DNA of 64,000 nt from Pseudoalteromonas ostreae (GTDB lineage: Bacteria; Pseudomonadota; Gammaproteobacteria; Enterobacterales; Alteromonadaceae): assembly GCF_018069805.1 (NCBI RefSeq), contig NZ_JAGPYN010000004.1, forward strand, positions 1 to 64,000, given 5' to 3'. Below the pieces are notes generated by a model. The model saw only the letters and a list, made by a program, of their open reading frames with translations. It did no database searches and was not told the DNA's origin. The position numbers and the translations under genes are program-made. Below, piece by piece: positions 36,460-49,211 of the stretch (position 1 is its first letter; each line of letters begins with the position of its first letter).

Positions 36460-38322
36460 ATGTCAGCTATTTATATCGCAGGGATCGCTCTATGTTCGGT
36501 TCTCGCCCAATGGATAGCATGGGGTTTTCGTGTCCCAGCTATTTTATTTTTGTTACTTACAGGCCTATTACTTGGCCCTGCTACAGGTTTACTTGATCCA
36601 GATGCACTGCTTGGTGATTTACTCTTCCCAGTGGTCTCGCTCAGTGTTGCGGTGATCTTATTTGAAGGTTCTTTGACTCTGCACTTTCGAGAACTCAAAG
36701 GCATTGGCAAGGTAGTCCGTAACTTATGCTCAATTGGCATGGTTGCGACTTGCATCGTGATAAGTCTCAGTGCTTATTGGATTTTAGAGCTTAACTGGCG
36801 CGTAGCAGCGGTACTCGGTGCAGTATTGGTTGTTACCGGCCCAACAGTTATAGCACCGCTATTAAACTCAATGCGGCCAACCCAAGATATTGACCGTATA
36901 CTACGTTGGGAAGGCATCGTTATTGACCCAATTGGGGCTTTATTCGCAGTTTTAGTATTTGAAGCGGTCATGCTGGTGGGTCAAGGTGAAGTATTTATTC
37001 ATACCGTAATTGCCTTATTTAAAACCTTAGGAGTCGGTTTATCTATTGGTGTGGTCGCAGGTTGGCTTACAACGCTACTGATCCGCCGCGAATGGTTGCC
37101 ATTTGAATTACATAAATTCGGCATCTTAGCGCTGGTACTTATTAGCTTTACAGTCTCAAATCATTTAAGCCATGAATCTGGTCTATTAGCGGTTACTGTA
37201 TTTGGTATTTGGTTAGCAAACCAAGACGATTTAGAAATTGATTCTGTTTTGGAGTTTAAAGAAGATCTATCCATGATCTTAATTTCAACCTTATTTATTT
37301 TGCTGGCTGCGCGTTTAGAATTAGCTGATTTAATGATGCTTGATGCCGATGTGTTTATCTTTTTAGCTATCGTATTATTTATCGCTCGCCCATTGTGTAT
37401 TGCGATCTCCACTTTCGGCACTGAGCTACCAATTAAATCTCGCTTAGTACTGGCTTGGATTGCTCCGCGCGGTATTGTCGCAGCAGCGGTAGGCTCTGTT
37501 TTTGCTATTAGTATGATGGAAGCGGGCGTTGCTGATGCCGAGAAAATGGTGCCACTGATTTTTACCGTTATCATTATCACTGTGGTACTGCAAAGTTTAA
37601 CTGCGATCCCGATTGCGAAACTATTAGGTGTTCGTCAGCCTTCGCCGAATACTATTTTGATCATTGGTGCAAACCATGTCGCTCGTGCCATTGCTTGTGG
37701 GCTAAAGGAGCAAAATATTCCAGTACACTTATCAGATCCAGCCTGGGAAAACTGCCGCATGGCACGTATGGATGGACTGCCGTGTTATTATGGTAACCCG
37801 CAATCAGAGCATGCCGAACGTTACTTACCCCTGACCACTCTACGCAGCGTAATGGCGCTTTCGCCAAACCGCCATCATAACGCATTAGGTGTGCAGTACT
37901 TTTCACATTTATTGGATGAAAAGAACGTCTTTTCATTACGTTCTTCGACCTCTCACGCCAAAGCAAACAAAGACAGCGCGACATTTTTATCTCGGCAAAT
38001 TTTGTTTGGTGACAGCGGCTCTTATGCACGTTTAAGTAGTCTAATTGCCAAAGGCGGTAAGGTAAGCGTGACGCGAATTTCTGAAGAGTTTAACTGGGGC
38101 AAATACCAAGAGATGAACAGCGATGCTATTCCGTTATTTATTCTCAATGGTGATAAAGACAGTGATGATGATAGCCTTATCAAACTGCGTCCATTTACCA
38201 TTAATATGGAAAAACCACCGCAAGAAGGTGAACGTGTTGTCGCGATGCTGCCACCAAAAATGTCGGTATTGAAAGATCCTAACAATGGTAAAAACAAAGA
38301 ACCGAAAGAAATAAAAGAATAA
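36460..38322 (+). CDS. CPA1-type cation:proton antiporter with C-terminal nucleotide-binding domain
   Basis: 620 residues. About 12 membrane helices to residue 390 with the NhaP-like signatures FEGSLTLHFREL, VTGPTVIAPLL and EGIVIDPIGALFAV, then a cytosolic TrkA-N-like domain (from ILIIGANHVARAIACG, residues 405-540) and a charged Lys-rich tail. It exchanges Na+ or K+ for H+. Upstream gap of 900 bases is unusual. Preceded by AAGGA (TAAGGAACACTTC) before ATG. Confidence 0.9.
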   Translation: MSAIYIAGIALCSVLAQWIAWGFRVPAILFLLLTGLLLGPATGLLDPDALLGDLLFPVVSLSVAVILFEGSLTLHFRELKGIGKVVRNLCSIGMVATCIVISLSAYWILELNWRVAAVLGAVLVVTGPTVIAPLLNSMRPTQDIDRILRWEGIVIDPIGALFAVLVFEAVMLVGQGEVFIHTVIALFKTLGVGLSIGVVAGWLTTLLIRREWLPFELHKFGILALVLISFTVSNHLSHESGLLAVTVFGIWLANQDDLEIDSVLEFKEDLSMILISTLFILLAARLELADLMMLDADVFIFLAIVLFIARPLCIAISTFGTELPIKSRLVLAWIAPRGIVAAAVGSVFAISMMEAGVADAEKMVPLIFTVIIITVVLQSLTAIPIAKLLGVRQPSPNTILIIGANHVARAIACGLKEQNIPVHLSDPAWENCRMARMDGLPCYYGNPQSEHAERYLPLTTLRSVMALSPNRHHNALGVQYFSHLLDEKNVFSLRSSTSHAKANKDSATFLSRQILFGDSGSYARLSSLIAKGGKVSVTRISEEFNWGKYQEMNSDAIPLFILNGDKDSDDDSLIKLRPFTINMEKPPQEGERVVAMLPPKMSVLKDPNNGKNKEPKEIKE

Positions 38323-38326
38323 AACG

Positions 38327-38357
38327 AAAAGGGCTAGGTATCGCACCTAGCCCTTTT
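38327..38357. terminator. Bidirectional terminator between antiporter and motX
   Basis: AAAAGGGCTAGGT-atcgc-ACCTAGCCCTTTT perfect stem between convergent genes. Confidence 0.82.
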
Positions 38358-38388
38358 ACTTTCAACTCGCTAACTAATCAACTCAAAC

Positions 38389-39012
38389 CTACAATGGCAA
38401 TCGTGCACGTGCTACTACACTATCGGGCATTTTTTGCGCCAATTGAGCTAGTGAGCGTTCTATTTTTTTATGGGTTGCTTTATCAGCTACCATGGCGTGA
38501 AATAGCCAACGGTAAGCATCTTCATAATCACGAGGACTACCAAAACCTTGGTTAAATAGATTAACTAAACGTAATTGTGCTTTTAAGTTACCTTGTGATG
38601 AGGCTTCACGCAGATAGGTTACAGCCAGTGCTTTATCTTTTTGCACTAAACGCCCAGTATCATAGTATCGCCCGAGTTGCTCTAATGCTGCCGCTAAGCC
38701 TTGCTGAGCGGCTTGGCGCATATAATACACACCAAGTTCTACATTACGCTCAACACACACCGCATAAGCAAGCATATCACCATATAGAAATTGATATGAA
38801 GGCAGCGCCATTTTATTGGCTCGTGCTTCAATATCTTGTACTAACTGACAGTCATCTGCTTTTACTCGCGCAAGGTGTGTATTACTATTGATCAAAGCGA
38901 GCAACTCAGTTTCTGTATATAGTGGCACGGCAGCTATGGTTTCTTCAGACTTGGCGTGGCTTGCCAGTAAAAACGATAACGGCACTAATGATAAACAAGT
39001 TAACAAACGCAT
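38389..39012 (-). CDS. motX: Sodium-type polar flagellar motor protein MotX
   Basis: 207 residues: signal peptide (cleaved near SHAKSE), then ADDCQLVQDIEARA, GDMLAYAVCVERNVELGVYYM and two Sel1-like repeats, ending ADKATHKKIE. Length and motif order match Vibrio MotX, a T-ring part that holds PomAB stators of the Na+-driven polar flagellum. Cys pairs (DDC, VCVER) likely form disulfides. Its gene is separate from other flagellar genes, as is usual. Confidence 0.92.
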   Translation of the reverse strand: MRLLTCLSLVPLSFLLASHAKSEETIAAVPLYTETELLALINSNTHLARVKADDCQLVQDIEARANKMALPSYQFLYGDMLAYAVCVERNVELGVYYMRQAAQQGLAAALEQLGRYYDTGRLVQKDKALAVTYLREASSQGNLKAQLRLVNLFNQGFGSPRDYEDAYRWLFHAMVADKATHKKIERSLAQLAQKMPDSVVARARLPL

Positions 39013-39118
39013 TTAGGTCACTTTAAATTAAAAACCATCTTGCTAAAGTTTATACAAAGATCGTTCCATAATGAAATTTATAAACGCTTATTTATTATAA
39101 ACACTATCCCCAGACACA

Positions 39119-39143
39119 AAAAAAGCTGCACTAGGCAGCTTTT
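39119..39143 (-). terminator. Intrinsic terminator after purA
   Basis: AAAAGCTGC-acta-GGCAGCTTTT stem with T-run on the minus strand, about 15 bases past the stop. Confidence 0.8.
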
Positions 39144-39158
39144 TAGCACTATTGGTGA

Positions 39159-40493
<1,335 letters not shown>

Positions 40494-40641
40494 TTAGGAC
40501 GAGATTTTACCAGATAATGAGGGAAAAGATCACCCCCGTTTAGGTTATTTTTTCTGCGCAGTAGCACAACGCCCTTTGCAATAAAAATTAACTGGTTGAA
40601 TAACTTTAAGTTATTCACAATAATCTGTCTTACTAAAAGAA

Positions 40642-40663
40642 AAACCCTGCATACACAGGGTTT
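40642..40663 (-). terminator. Intrinsic terminator after hflC
   Basis: AAACCCTG-catac-ACAGGGTTT with TTTTTCTTTT on the minus strand, 25 bases past hflC. Confidence 0.75.
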
Positions 40664-40689
40664 GGATTTGTGTTAGATATAGGAAAAGA

Positions 40690-41568
40690 TTACTGCGCAG
40701 CAGCACCTTTCATATACCTAAAGAAGTCACTGTCTGGTGATAATACCATCACGTCTTGCTTATCTTTAAAGGTCTTTTTATAAGCCTCTAATGAACGCAC
40801 AAAACCAAAGAATTCAGCATCTTTATTATACGCATTAGCATAAATAGCTGCCGCTTTTGCATCGCCTTCACCACGAACGGTACGGGCATTACGCTCAGCA
40901 TCAGCAAGCATTACCGTGACACGACGATCAATGTCTGCGCGGATTGTTTCGGCTTTCTCTTGACCTTCAGAGCGATGCTCTTTAGCAACAGCAGTACGCT
41001 CTGCACGCATACGTTGGTAAATCGAATTACTCACTTCTGACGGTAAATTGATTTGCTTAACTCGTACATCAAGTACTTCAATACCTAGCTCTTGAGCACT
41101 TTCAGACGCTTGAACTAATGCTTCTTCCATTAACTCGCTACGTTCACCCGAAACAATCTCACGGATAGTACGTGAACCAAAGTTAGTACGTAGACCATTA
41201 TTTACTTTTTGCTTAAGTAGCGCTTCAGCATATTGCTTATCACCACGGGCACGTAAGTAAAAAGCACTAAAATCACTAACACGCCATTTAACGTAAGAAT
41301 CAACGATTAAGTCTTTTTTCTCGCTAGTAACAAAACGATCAGGCGTACCATCTAAAGTTTGAATACGCGCATCAATACGGCGTACTTGGCTAAAGAAAGG
41401 CACTTTGAATTGCAAGCCAGGGCCATAAACAATTGCTTTATCATCACTGTCTTTTTGCACTTTACTGAATAGCATAACAATTGCTTTTTGCCCTTCAGGT
41501 ACTACAAATACTGACGAAAACGACAACACAACGGCCGCTAATAATATAACTAAACTAAAGTTTTTCAT
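40690..41568 (-). CDS. hflC: SPFH membrane protein HflC
   Basis: 292 residues. N-terminal membrane anchor (residues 4-22) and SPFH/band-7 domain, with QEKAETIRADIDRRV coiled helix. With HflK it forms the large periplasmic-side assembly that encloses FtsH and modulates its proteolysis. Start 5 bases after hflK. Confidence 0.95.
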   Translation of the reverse strand: MKNFSLVILLAAVVLSFSSVFVVPEGQKAIVMLFSKVQKDSDDKAIVYGPGLQFKVPFFSQVRRIDARIQTLDGTPDRFVTSEKKDLIVDSYVKWRVSDFSAFYLRARGDKQYAEALLKQKVNNGLRTNFGSRTIREIVSGERSELMEEALVQASESAQELGIEVLDVRVKQINLPSEVSNSIYQRMRAERTAVAKEHRSEGQEKAETIRADIDRRVTVMLADAERNARTVRGEGDAKAAAIYANAYNKDAEFFGFVRSLEAYKKTFKDKQDVMVLSPDSDFFRYMKGAAAQ

Positions 41569-41573
41569 TGCGC

Positions 41574-42737
41574 TTATCTCCCGTCGTTAAAGCGATCAGC
41601 GCCAAAGCGGTCTGAACTTGAGTTCACAGTGCTATTGCGCGATGTATTAACTTTATTGCGTAAGTCGTTAATATCACTTGAGCTAGGCAATGCAACACGG
41701 GTTGCGTTCCCTTGCTTATCCATGATTTTATCAAGTGGTAAATACATCATGTTATTACCGCCTTTAACATCAACTAACACTTTTGAGCTATTACCGAGTA
41801 CTTCTTCCATGGCATCGATATATAAACGTTCACGGGTTACTTTTTTAGCAGCTTGATATTCAGGTAATAGCTTTTCAAAACGCGCCACCTCACCTTGTGC
41901 TTCTAAAATAATACGCTCGCCATAACCTTCTGCTTCTTGCGTCATACGGGTAACTTGACCACGAGCACGCGGTTCAATTTCACGCGCGTATGCTTCAGCT
42001 TCACGAATAAAACGCTGTTCATCTTCCTGTGCAGCAATGGCATCATCAAACGCGTCTTTAACTTCAGCCGGTGGGCGTGAATCTTTAAAGTTAACGTCAG
42101 TTACGATCAAACCTAAGTTATACGGTTCGACGATTTTATTCAGTTCATCCCACGTATTTTGACGCACAACCTCACGGCCATTCGTTAATACTTGGTCCAT
42201 TTTTGAATGACCAACAACATAACGCAGTGCACTCTCTAGCGCTTCTTCTAAGCTAGAATCAGCATTAGTTACACTAAATTTGTATAGAAAAGGGTCAATT
42301 ACACGGTATTGCACCTGAAACTCAACGCTTACCACGTTTTCATCTTCTGTGAGCATAAAACCAGATGTCGATAATGAACGAACTGCTTCAATATCCACTG
42401 GGATTACCGTTTCAATAAACGTCATTTTCCAACGCAGACCTGGATCTGCAATGCGGTCAAATTGACCAAAATGTAAAACGATGCCGCGCTCTGCTTCTTT
42501 CACTGTATAAATACCGCTCAATGCCCATACAATTGCTGCAATGATCAATACAAATGAAAGACCAGCTCCACCAAGTCCGCCGCCATTGCCGGATTTATTA
42601 CCGCCAAATAAGCCGCCAAACTTGCCGCTGAACTTGCGAAACACCTCGTCTAAATCAGGTGGGCCTTGATCACGTCCGCCTTTTTTGTTCCACGGATCTT
42701 TGTCATTGCCATTATTACCCGGTTCATTCCAGGCCAT
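41574..42737 (-). CDS. hflK: SPFH membrane protein HflK
   Basis: 387 residues. Gly/Asn-rich cytosolic N-terminus (GGLFGGNKSGNGGG), single membrane helix (about 58-80), SPFH domain and C-terminal coiled helix ending with a Ser/Asn/Arg tail. Partner of HflC. Third gene of the hfq-hflX-hflK-hflC block, about 105 bases after hflX. Confidence 0.95.
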   Translation of the reverse strand: MAWNEPGNNGNDKDPWNKKGGRDQGPPDLDEVFRKFSGKFGGLFGGNKSGNGGGLGGAGLSFVLIIAAIVWALSGIYTVKEAERGIVLHFGQFDRIADPGLRWKMTFIETVIPVDIEAVRSLSTSGFMLTEDENVVSVEFQVQYRVIDPFLYKFSVTNADSSLEEALESALRYVVGHSKMDQVLTNGREVVRQNTWDELNKIVEPYNLGLIVTDVNFKDSRPPAEVKDAFDDAIAAQEDEQRFIREAEAYAREIEPRARGQVTRMTQEAEGYGERIILEAQGEVARFEKLLPEYQAAKKVTRERLYIDAMEEVLGNSSKVLVDVKGGNNMMYLPLDKIMDKQGNATRVALPSSSDINDLRNKVNTSRNSTVNSSSDRFGADRFNDGR

Positions 42738-42843
42738 AGCTATACTCCATTGTTATCTAAATAATTTAGGTAATTACGTTAAATCTAACAAAAATACCGC
42801 TGTTCTCATACTAAAAATGACATTCTGCGATAGTTTTTTCGGA

Positions 42844-44127
42844 TTACGAAATAAAAGCGTCGATTTCAGAACCAAACTCTTTTCTTAAACGGTTCCACTC
42901 TACCATAGGCAGTCGAGTAGCAAGTAACCAATGACCCTGTTCATCAAAGTCTTCTTGATGCACAGCACTTAAATTGAACAACGCGGCACGTAAACGGCCA
43001 AACTGCGGCGCTAATTTAAGCGTGTGAACAAACATTTTCTTTGCTAACAGCTCACTGATAGCCTGTGATAATAATTCGCACCCTGCACCGCTGTGGGCCG
43101 ACAACCAAACTCGGATCGGCATGCCCTCATCGTCACGGTCAATACGCGGCTCAATATCTTCTAGCGCATCAATTTTGTTGTATACCAACAATTGCGGAAC
43201 TTCATCCGCTTCAATTTCTTTAAGAACCGATTGTACCTGTTCTATATTCTCTTTGCGACGATGATCAGCTACATCAACCACATGAAGCTGCAAATCAGCT
43301 TCTCGGGTTTCTGTTAAGGTTGCTTTAAATGCAGCCACTAAATCATGAGGCAAATGACGAATAAAGCCTACTGTATCGGCTAAAATAATCGCGCCAACAT
43401 CTTCAATCTCGAGTTTACGTAAAGTGGGATCTAAGGTCGCAAATAACTGATCGGCAGCATAAACATTAGAGTTGGTAATGCGATTAAATAACGTCGATTT
43501 TCCCGCGTTTGTATAACCAACAAGCGAAACGGTTGGAATTTCATTGCGGTTACGTGCACGACGACCCTGCTCGCGCTGCACTGCCACTTTTTCTAAACGC
43601 GCGCGAATACTTTGAATACGAACTCGCAATAAACGTCGATCTGTTTCTAGCTGAGTTTCACCTGGCCCGCGCAAACCAATACCGCCTTTTTGGCGCTCAA
43701 GATGCGTCCACCCGCGGATCAAGCGAGTTGACATATGACGCAGTTGCGCTAGTTCAACCTGCAATTTACCTTCATGGGTACGTGCACGTTGCGCAAAAAT
43801 ATCAAGGATCAGCGTCGTTCTATCAAGTACACGACATTGGCAAACGCGCTCTAAATTACGTTCTTGTGACGGTCTGAGTTGATGATTAAAAATGACGACA
43901 TCTGCGTTGTGGATTTTGACAATCTCAGCGATTTCTTCAGCCTTTCCGGTACCGACGAATAGTTTCGGATGTGGTGCTTGACGGCTGCCTTGCACAACCG
44001 CCAAACTGCTAACACCAGCAGAAGATACCAACATTTCTAATTCATGAAGATCTTCACGATCCCCTTCTTTTGGAAAGTCGATATGAACTAAGACTGCCTG
44101 TTCGCCGGCTTCATAACGGTCAAACAA
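42844..44127 (-). CDS. hflX: Ribosome-dissociating GTPase HflX
   Basis: 427 residues. N-terminal nucleotide-binding domain, coiled-coil linker, G domain (GYTNAGKSTLFNRIT; DTVGFIRHLP; NKID) and C-terminal domain. It splits stalled 70S ribosomes under heat or stress. Lies 16 bases after hfq. Confidence 0.96.
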   Translation of the reverse strand: MFDRYEAGEQAVLVHIDFPKEGDREDLHELEMLVSSAGVSSLAVVQGSRQAPHPKLFVGTGKAEEIAEIVKIHNADVVIFNHQLRPSQERNLERVCQCRVLDRTTLILDIFAQRARTHEGKLQVELAQLRHMSTRLIRGWTHLERQKGGIGLRGPGETQLETDRRLLRVRIQSIRARLEKVAVQREQGRRARNRNEIPTVSLVGYTNAGKSTLFNRITNSNVYAADQLFATLDPTLRKLEIEDVGAIILADTVGFIRHLPHDLVAAFKATLTETREADLQLHVVDVADHRRKENIEQVQSVLKEIEADEVPQLLVYNKIDALEDIEPRIDRDDEGMPIRVWLSAHSGAGCELLSQAISELLAKKMFVHTLKLAPQFGRLRAALFNLSAVHQEDFDEQGHWLLATRLPMVEWNRLRKEFGSEIDAFIS

Positions 44128-44143
44128 ACATTATGCTCCTAAT

Positions 44144-44407
44144 TTAAAAATTTCCAGCTTCAGGCTCTTCACCATCTTCGCTTCCTTGAATACCTTGGAA
44201 GTTAACAGCGCGAGCAGGAACTACAGTAGAAATCGCATGTTTATACACCATTTGATTTACGGTGTTTTCGAGTAAAATAACAAATTGGTCAAATGACTGG
44301 ATCTTACCTTGTAGTTTGATGCCATTAACCAAAAAGATTGATACTGGAATACGCTCACGACGTAACGCATTCAAAAATGGGTCTTGTAACGATTGGCCTT
44401 TTGCCAT
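44144..44407 (-). CDS. hfq: RNA chaperone Hfq
   Basis: 87 residues from ATG at 44407 ([16 protein letters not shown]); a longer in-frame form is not family-like. Sm1 ([19 protein letters not shown]) and Sm2 ([14 protein letters not shown]) motifs are intact. The C-tail is short and acidic ([13 protein letters not shown]), shorter than E. coli. It pairs small RNAs with mRNAs. About 80 bases downstream of miaA. Confidence 0.97.
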   Translation of the reverse strand: MAKGQSLQDPFLNALRRERIPVSIFLVNGIKLQGKIQSFDQFVILLENTVNQMVYKHAISTVVPARAVNFQGIQGSEDGEEPEAGNF

Positions 44408-44486
44408 GTTATTTTCCTTCGTTCTAGGTGTTATTATAATTAAGTGGCTGAACTCATTTAACAAAGCTAAAAAATTTCAACTACTA

Positions 44487-45404
44487 CTAGCTTAGCGAAC
44501 TTACAACACGTTGCAAGTTTTCTTCATCACCCGTTGTTAACCACGTTACATCGGGCCAACCTCTTAGCCACGTCAATTGACGCTTAGCAAGCTGTCGTGT
44601 TGCTGCAATACCGCGAAAGACCATTTCATCGTAATCAATCTCGCCAGCAATGTAATCCCACATCTGTCTATAACCCACGCAACGAATGGAAGGTAAGTTA
44701 GGGTGTAAATCCTTACGTTGATATAGGGATGAAACTTCATTTTCAAACCCCTGCTCAAGCATTATTTTAAATCTTTGTGCTATACGTTCATGCAAATCAG
44801 CGCGATCATTCGGTGCTATAGCAAATTGATGGAACGTATAAGGTAAACTTGGTTGCTTACTTTTTTGCAGCTCAGTCATCGTTTTACCCGTTAACCGGTA
44901 AACTTCTAACGCACGATTGATGCGTTGCGAGTCATTTTCGCTCATTTTCAGTGCTGCTTGCGGATCAATGGTTGCAAGTTCTCTATAAAGTGCAGGCCAA
45001 CCATGCAAGTTAGCTTGCTGCTCAAGCTCAGCCCTAATAATTGAACAAGCTTCAGGTAATGGCGATAACCCATCAATTAATGCCTTAAAGTACATCATTG
45101 TACCACCAACTAATATTGGCACTTTACCTTGTTGGTGAAATTGGTCAATCTTTTCAATCGCATCACGACGAAAATCCGCCACAGAGTAACTTTCGCTGGG
45201 GTCAATTAGGTCAATTAAGTGATGTGGCGCAAGTGCAAGCTCTGCTGCATCCGGTTTTGCTGTGCCGATATTCATATCTTTATACACTAAAGCTGAATCG
45301 ACGCTGATTATTTCAGTTTTTAAATGCTGACATAAATCAATAGCTAACGCTGTTTTCCCGGCAGCGGTTGGACCCATTAAAAAAATGACAGGTAAATTAT
45401 TCAA
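44487..45404 (-). CDS. miaA: tRNA dimethylallyltransferase
   Basis: 305 residues. P-loop [10 protein letters not shown] near the start, [18 protein letters not shown], and the GVGYRQ-type segment [15 protein letters not shown]. Adds the isopentenyl group to A37 of tRNAs reading UNN codons. Start codon reads TTG with AAGG overlapping the mutL stop, showing coupling. Confidence 0.95.
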   Translation of the reverse strand: MNNLPVIFLMGPTAAGKTALAIDLCQHLKTEIISVDSALVYKDMNIGTAKPDAAELALAPHHLIDLIDPSESYSVADFRRDAIEKIDQFHQQGKVPILVGGTMMYFKALIDGLSPLPEACSIIRAELEQQANLHGWPALYRELATIDPQAALKMSENDSQRINRALEVYRLTGKTMTELQKSKQPSLPYTFHQFAIAPNDRADLHERIAQRFKIMLEQGFENEVSSLYQRKDLHPNLPSIRCVGYRQMWDYIAGEIDYDEMVFRGIAATRQLAKRQLTWLRGWPDVTWLTTGDEENLQRVVSSLS

Positions 45405-45414
45405 CTCAAAGACC

Positions 45415-47262
45415 TTAATCTAATTGTGCTAAAAAATGCTTTAAATCTATTTTAACTGCTTTTTCAGCTAAACGCTGAATTGTTTGCGGATTATTTTTCA
45501 TCCGCGCGACATCTTCAGCAAATGCTTGGCTGGCAAAAAAGCGTTCGGGCACTTGGCTAAGCTGCCAGTTTAGCCATTGCTCCACACTATTAAGCTCAGC
45601 CTGAGTGGCTTTTAATAGCGCATCTACGGCTTGGCTCACATCAAGCAGATACAAACTCTGTGGCAACTTTTTAACCATCACAAATTGCTTTTCAATCAAT
45701 AACTCAAAGCCCAGCAAGGTAAACCATGATTGTTGCTGTGTTAAGCTTTGGCTGTCTTCTTTACTGATATTAACTCGCACAGGCAATAGTAAGGCTTTTC
45801 CTTCTAAACTGCCTTGCTCAGCAATAACCTCAAGCCAATCATTGACTAATAAATATTTAAAGTGTGAACAATAGAATTGCTGTTGCAAGCTAAATACACA
45901 ACCGCCATCACTTTGTATCAGCAACGGCTGCGCGCTTTGTGTCTGTAACAATGGTGCTACTTCTTGAGTAACGCCAATAGATTGATCAAAATGGCTGGCG
46001 TGTTGCTCATTGACCCCTTGATAAAACGCACTCACATCTTGATGATTTGTCCGGCTCGCTTGCTTGCTACGCTCGCTTGAACCTGCATATCCACCACCAC
46101 TAGGCGCAGGATTAGCACCGTAGCGAGCTTGCTCCGCTGGTTGTAAGTGAGACTTAGGATAATCAAACAAACTGCCTGCTGTATTGCTGGAGTGAGCGGG
46201 TGTTGCTGTATGCGCTGCTTTAGCATCGCTGTGTTGCGAATCAACATGCTGATTAACACCAGCAAACTCATCTTGAAGCGGCACCACGACTTGTTTAATT
46301 GCCTGCAAAATAAAGTCATGCACTAAGCGACCTTGATGAAAACGTACCTCGTGTTTTGCAGGGTGCACATTTACATCAACTTGGCGTGGGTCAATATCAA
46401 TATAAATCACAAAACCCGGTAGCTCTTCTTGCCCTGCAACTTCTTCAAACGCTTGGCGAATTGCATGTAAAATAAGCTTATCGCGCATCATGCGATTATT
46501 TACATAAGTATATTGTGTGGTATTTGCCGAGCCCACAGGTAATACCCAGCCGTGTAATTGCAAACCTGGCTCGCCTGACTCAATGTACAAACCTTGTTCC
46601 GCAAAGGCTTTTCCTGCGACTTGCGCAACCCGAGTAATTGCCTGTGCAGGATCTATTTTTGCCCGATACTGACGCACCACTTTACTATTATGAGTGAGGG
46701 TAATCGACACATCAAAACGGCTCAGCGCAATGCGCTTGATCAATTCATCTATATGCGTAAATTCAGTTTTTTCAGTACGTAAAAACTTGCGCCTAGCCGG
46801 AGTATTAAAAAATAAGTCTTTAACTTCAATGGTGGTGCCGTCAGGGTGAGCAGTGGGTTTAATCTGCACAGCCATATCTCGCCCCTGCGCAAATGCTTGC
46901 CAAGCCGCCTCTTGTTGTTTGGTTTTTGAGCTAAGCGTCAAACGCGATACCGAACTAATAGACGCCAATGCTTCGCCGCGAAAGCCCAAAGAACAAATAT
47001 TTTCTAAATCATCAAGGGACTTTAATTTACTAGTAGCATGACGAGAAAGCGCCAATGTAAGCTCATCTTTATCAATACCTGAGCCGTTATCACGAATGCG
47101 GATCAGCTTATGGCCACCGCGCTCAATATCAACTTGTATACGTGTTGCGCCTGCATCTAAGCTGTTTTCTACGAGTTCTTTGACCACAGATGCGGGTCTC
47201 TCAACCACTTCGCCCGCAGCAATTTGGTTAGCTAATCGCGCGGGTAATATTTCAATGCTCAT
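45415..47262 (-). CDS. mutL: DNA mismatch repair protein MutL
   Basis: 615 residues. GHKL ATPase N-domain ([46 protein letters not shown]), Gln/Ser-rich linker (residues about 340-430) and C-terminal dimerisation domain. No metal-endonuclease motif (DQHAxxER) is visible, as in MutH-dependent species. Lies between amiB and miaA. Confidence 0.96.
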   Translation of the reverse strand: MSIEILPARLANQIAAGEVVERPASVVKELVENSLDAGATRIQVDIERGGHKLIRIRDNGSGIDKDELTLALSRHATSKLKSLDDLENICSLGFRGEALASISSVSRLTLSSKTKQQEAAWQAFAQGRDMAVQIKPTAHPDGTTIEVKDLFFNTPARRKFLRTEKTEFTHIDELIKRIALSRFDVSITLTHNSKVVRQYRAKIDPAQAITRVAQVAGKAFAEQGLYIESGEPGLQLHGWVLPVGSANTTQYTYVNNRMMRDKLILHAIRQAFEEVAGQEELPGFVIYIDIDPRQVDVNVHPAKHEVRFHQGRLVHDFILQAIKQVVVPLQDEFAGVNQHVDSQHSDAKAAHTATPAHSSNTAGSLFDYPKSHLQPAEQARYGANPAPSGGGYAGSSERSKQASRTNHQDVSAFYQGVNEQHASHFDQSIGVTQEVAPLLQTQSAQPLLIQSDGGCVFSLQQQFYCSHFKYLLVNDWLEVIAEQGSLEGKALLLPVRVNISKEDSQSLTQQQSWFTLLGFELLIEKQFVMVKKLPQSLYLLDVSQAVDALLKATQAELNSVEQWLNWQLSQVPERFFASQAFAEDVARMKNNPQTIQRLAEKAVKIDLKHFLAQLD

Positions 47263-47278
47263 ACTGATCCTAACGATT

Positions 47279-48631
47279 TTAACTTTGCGGAATATCTAAC
47301 TCTTGACCAATAAACAAGGTATTAGATTTTAATTGATTAACTTGCTTAAGCTTACCCACCGATACCCCGTAGCGACTAGCCAATAAACTTAACGACTCAC
47401 CTGGGCGAACTTTATGTTTAGTGGGATATTGCGATTTTAACGACGCAAACAGCGAATCATCCGGAGGATTTTTCAGATAATAACTTTTGATAGAAGTAAA
47501 TATTGCTTTCGCTAAGCGCTCTTGGTGATTAGCACTTTTTAATAGTCTTTCTTCGCGTGGGTTCGAAATAAACCCAGTTTCGACCAAAATAGATGGAATA
47601 TCGGGTGACTTTAATACCGCCAGACTAGCCGCTTGCGGCTCTTTTTTATGTAACTTAGCGACCTTTTTAAGCTCTTGAACCATGCCTTCAGCAACGCTGA
47701 AACCGGTTTTCATCGAATGATCCATCGACATATCCAACAACGCCTGCGCCAAGTACTTTTCACTGGCAGTATCTTTAATCACTCCAGCAGCACCACCGAG
47801 TAGCTCTGAGTGTTTTTCTTTATCTTCTATCCATTTACCAATTTCTGAATTAGCACGGCGTAGTGATAACACCCAAACAGAGGCCCCATTTGGCTGCGGG
47901 CTAGTAAAAGCATCCGCATGAATTGAAACAAAAAAATCAGCCTTTTTTTGTCTTGCTCGGTTCGTTCTGGTATTGAGTTTTACAAAATAATCGCCACTGC
48001 GCACCATTCGCGAAATCATCCCACGCTCAGCATCAATCATCCGTTCTAAGCGCTTAGCAATTTGTAGTGTGATATCTTTTTCATAAGTGCCAGAGGGGCC
48101 AATTGAGCCAGGATCTTCGCCACCATGCCCCGCATCAATGGCAATAATAATATCACGCTGCTGATTCAGCTCACGTTTTTTAATCGCAGTATTGCTACTG
48201 GCCGCTGCCGGTTCAGCTTGGTTTTTATCATATAAATCGACCACTAAACGATTTTTATAAGGCCCAGTAGGTGCTAAAGCAAAGATGACTGGTTTTACAG
48301 GTCCTGTGAGCTCAAATACAAACCTTACGCCTTTGCTGTTTTTTGCTTTTGAATAACGTAACTTACTAACAATTTGATGCTTATTTGGGATCGCTGGCAA
48401 ATCTTTTATTTTATTGGTTGTTTCTAAATCAACCACTAAACGCAGTGGTTTTTTTAGCATAAAGTAACTAAAATCAGGCTTATCCGTTAGGTCGAATACT
48501 ACACGCGTACTATCTGGCGATGGCCAAACTCGTACACTATTGATAGTATTTTGTGCATAGAGGCTAGCGCTGATTGCTAACAGCAAAAAACCGCACATCC
48601 ACTTTATGACAACTCGACTCATCTGTATCAT
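47279..48631 (-). CDS. amiB: N-acetylmuramoyl-L-alanine amidase
   Basis: 450 residues: signal peptide, AMIN domain (residues about 30-135), zinc amidase domain (about 160-390; [25 protein letters not shown]) and a C-terminal LysM ([16 protein letters not shown]). It cleaves peptide from glycan to split daughter cells. ATG at 48631 has AAAGGTG upstream. Confidence 0.94.
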   Translation of the reverse strand: MIQMSRVVIKWMCGFLLLAISASLYAQNTINSVRVWPSPDSTRVVFDLTDKPDFSYFMLKKPLRLVVDLETTNKIKDLPAIPNKHQIVSKLRYSKAKNSKGVRFVFELTGPVKPVIFALAPTGPYKNRLVVDLYDKNQAEPAAASSNTAIKKRELNQQRDIIIAIDAGHGGEDPGSIGPSGTYEKDITLQIAKRLERMIDAERGMISRMVRSGDYFVKLNTRTNRARQKKADFFVSIHADAFTSPQPNGASVWVLSLRRANSEIGKWIEDKEKHSELLGGAAGVIKDTASEKYLAQALLDMSMDHSMKTGFSVAEGMVQELKKVAKLHKKEPQAASLAVLKSPDIPSILVETGFISNPREERLLKSANHQERLAKAIFTSIKSYYLKNPPDDSLFASLKSQYPTKHKVRPGESLSLLASRYGVSVGKLKQVNQLKSNTLFIGQELDIPQS

Positions 48632-48656
48632 TACACCTTTTATTGTTTGTTTTTAT

Positions 48657-49124
48657 TCAATCTGATTTGAGTTTATTCACAATACTATCGCCTCGCGGGC
48701 TGATACTTTTAATTTCAATTTCTCGAGCATCGCCGACATAACGTAAAGTAATGTCCAAATCAGGTGTTGGGATAAACTCGCCGCCTTTTTCAGGCCACTC
48801 CACCACACAAATAGCTGTTGGCGAAAAATAATCGCGAATACCCATGTATTCTAATTCTTCAGGATCGCCTAAACGATATAAATCAAAGTGATAAACATTG
48901 GCTGTTGCCAATTCATAGGGTTCCACAAGCGTATAAGTTGGACTCTTAACCTTACCTTGATGACCGAAGCCTTGGATCACACCACGGGTTAAAGTGGTTT
49001 TACCCGCACCTAAATCACCATGTAAATAAATAACTGCACCTTGCTCCATTAGCCCTGCGAGTTGATTGCCCATTTTAACCGTTGCAGCTTCATCAGCGAG
49101 TTGAAAACCAACACTGTGCGTCAT
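48657..49124 (-). CDS. tsaE: tRNA threonylcarbamoyladenosine biosynthesis ATPase
   Basis: 155 residues. P-loop GDLGAGKTTLTRG, SPTYTLVEPYE and FDLYRLGDPEELEY. Works with TsaB/TsaD to make t6A37. First gene of the block; in enterics nnr precedes it, but here nnr is 11 kb away. Confidence 0.94.
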   Translation of the reverse strand: MTHSVGFQLADEAATVKMGNQLAGLMEQGAVIYLHGDLGAGKTTLTRGVIQGFGHQGKVKSPTYTLVEPYELATANVYHFDLYRLGDPEELEYMGIRDYFSPTAICVVEWPEKGGEFIPTPDLDITLRYVGDAREIEIKSISPRGDSIVNKLKSD

Positions 49125-49211
49125 TCTGACCTCATGGATAGTATTAAAAACGATAACCTATTAATCATACCAGATTATTTTGCTAAGGCGAGTCAGCGAT
49201 CATCAGACACA

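Noticed and set aside
36471..37580. Minus-strand frames inside the antiporter gene
   Set aside because: Antisense shadows of membrane helices.
44408..44464. Nineteen-codon extension of hfq
   Set aside because: Hfq begins [12 protein letters not shown]; the extension is not conserved.
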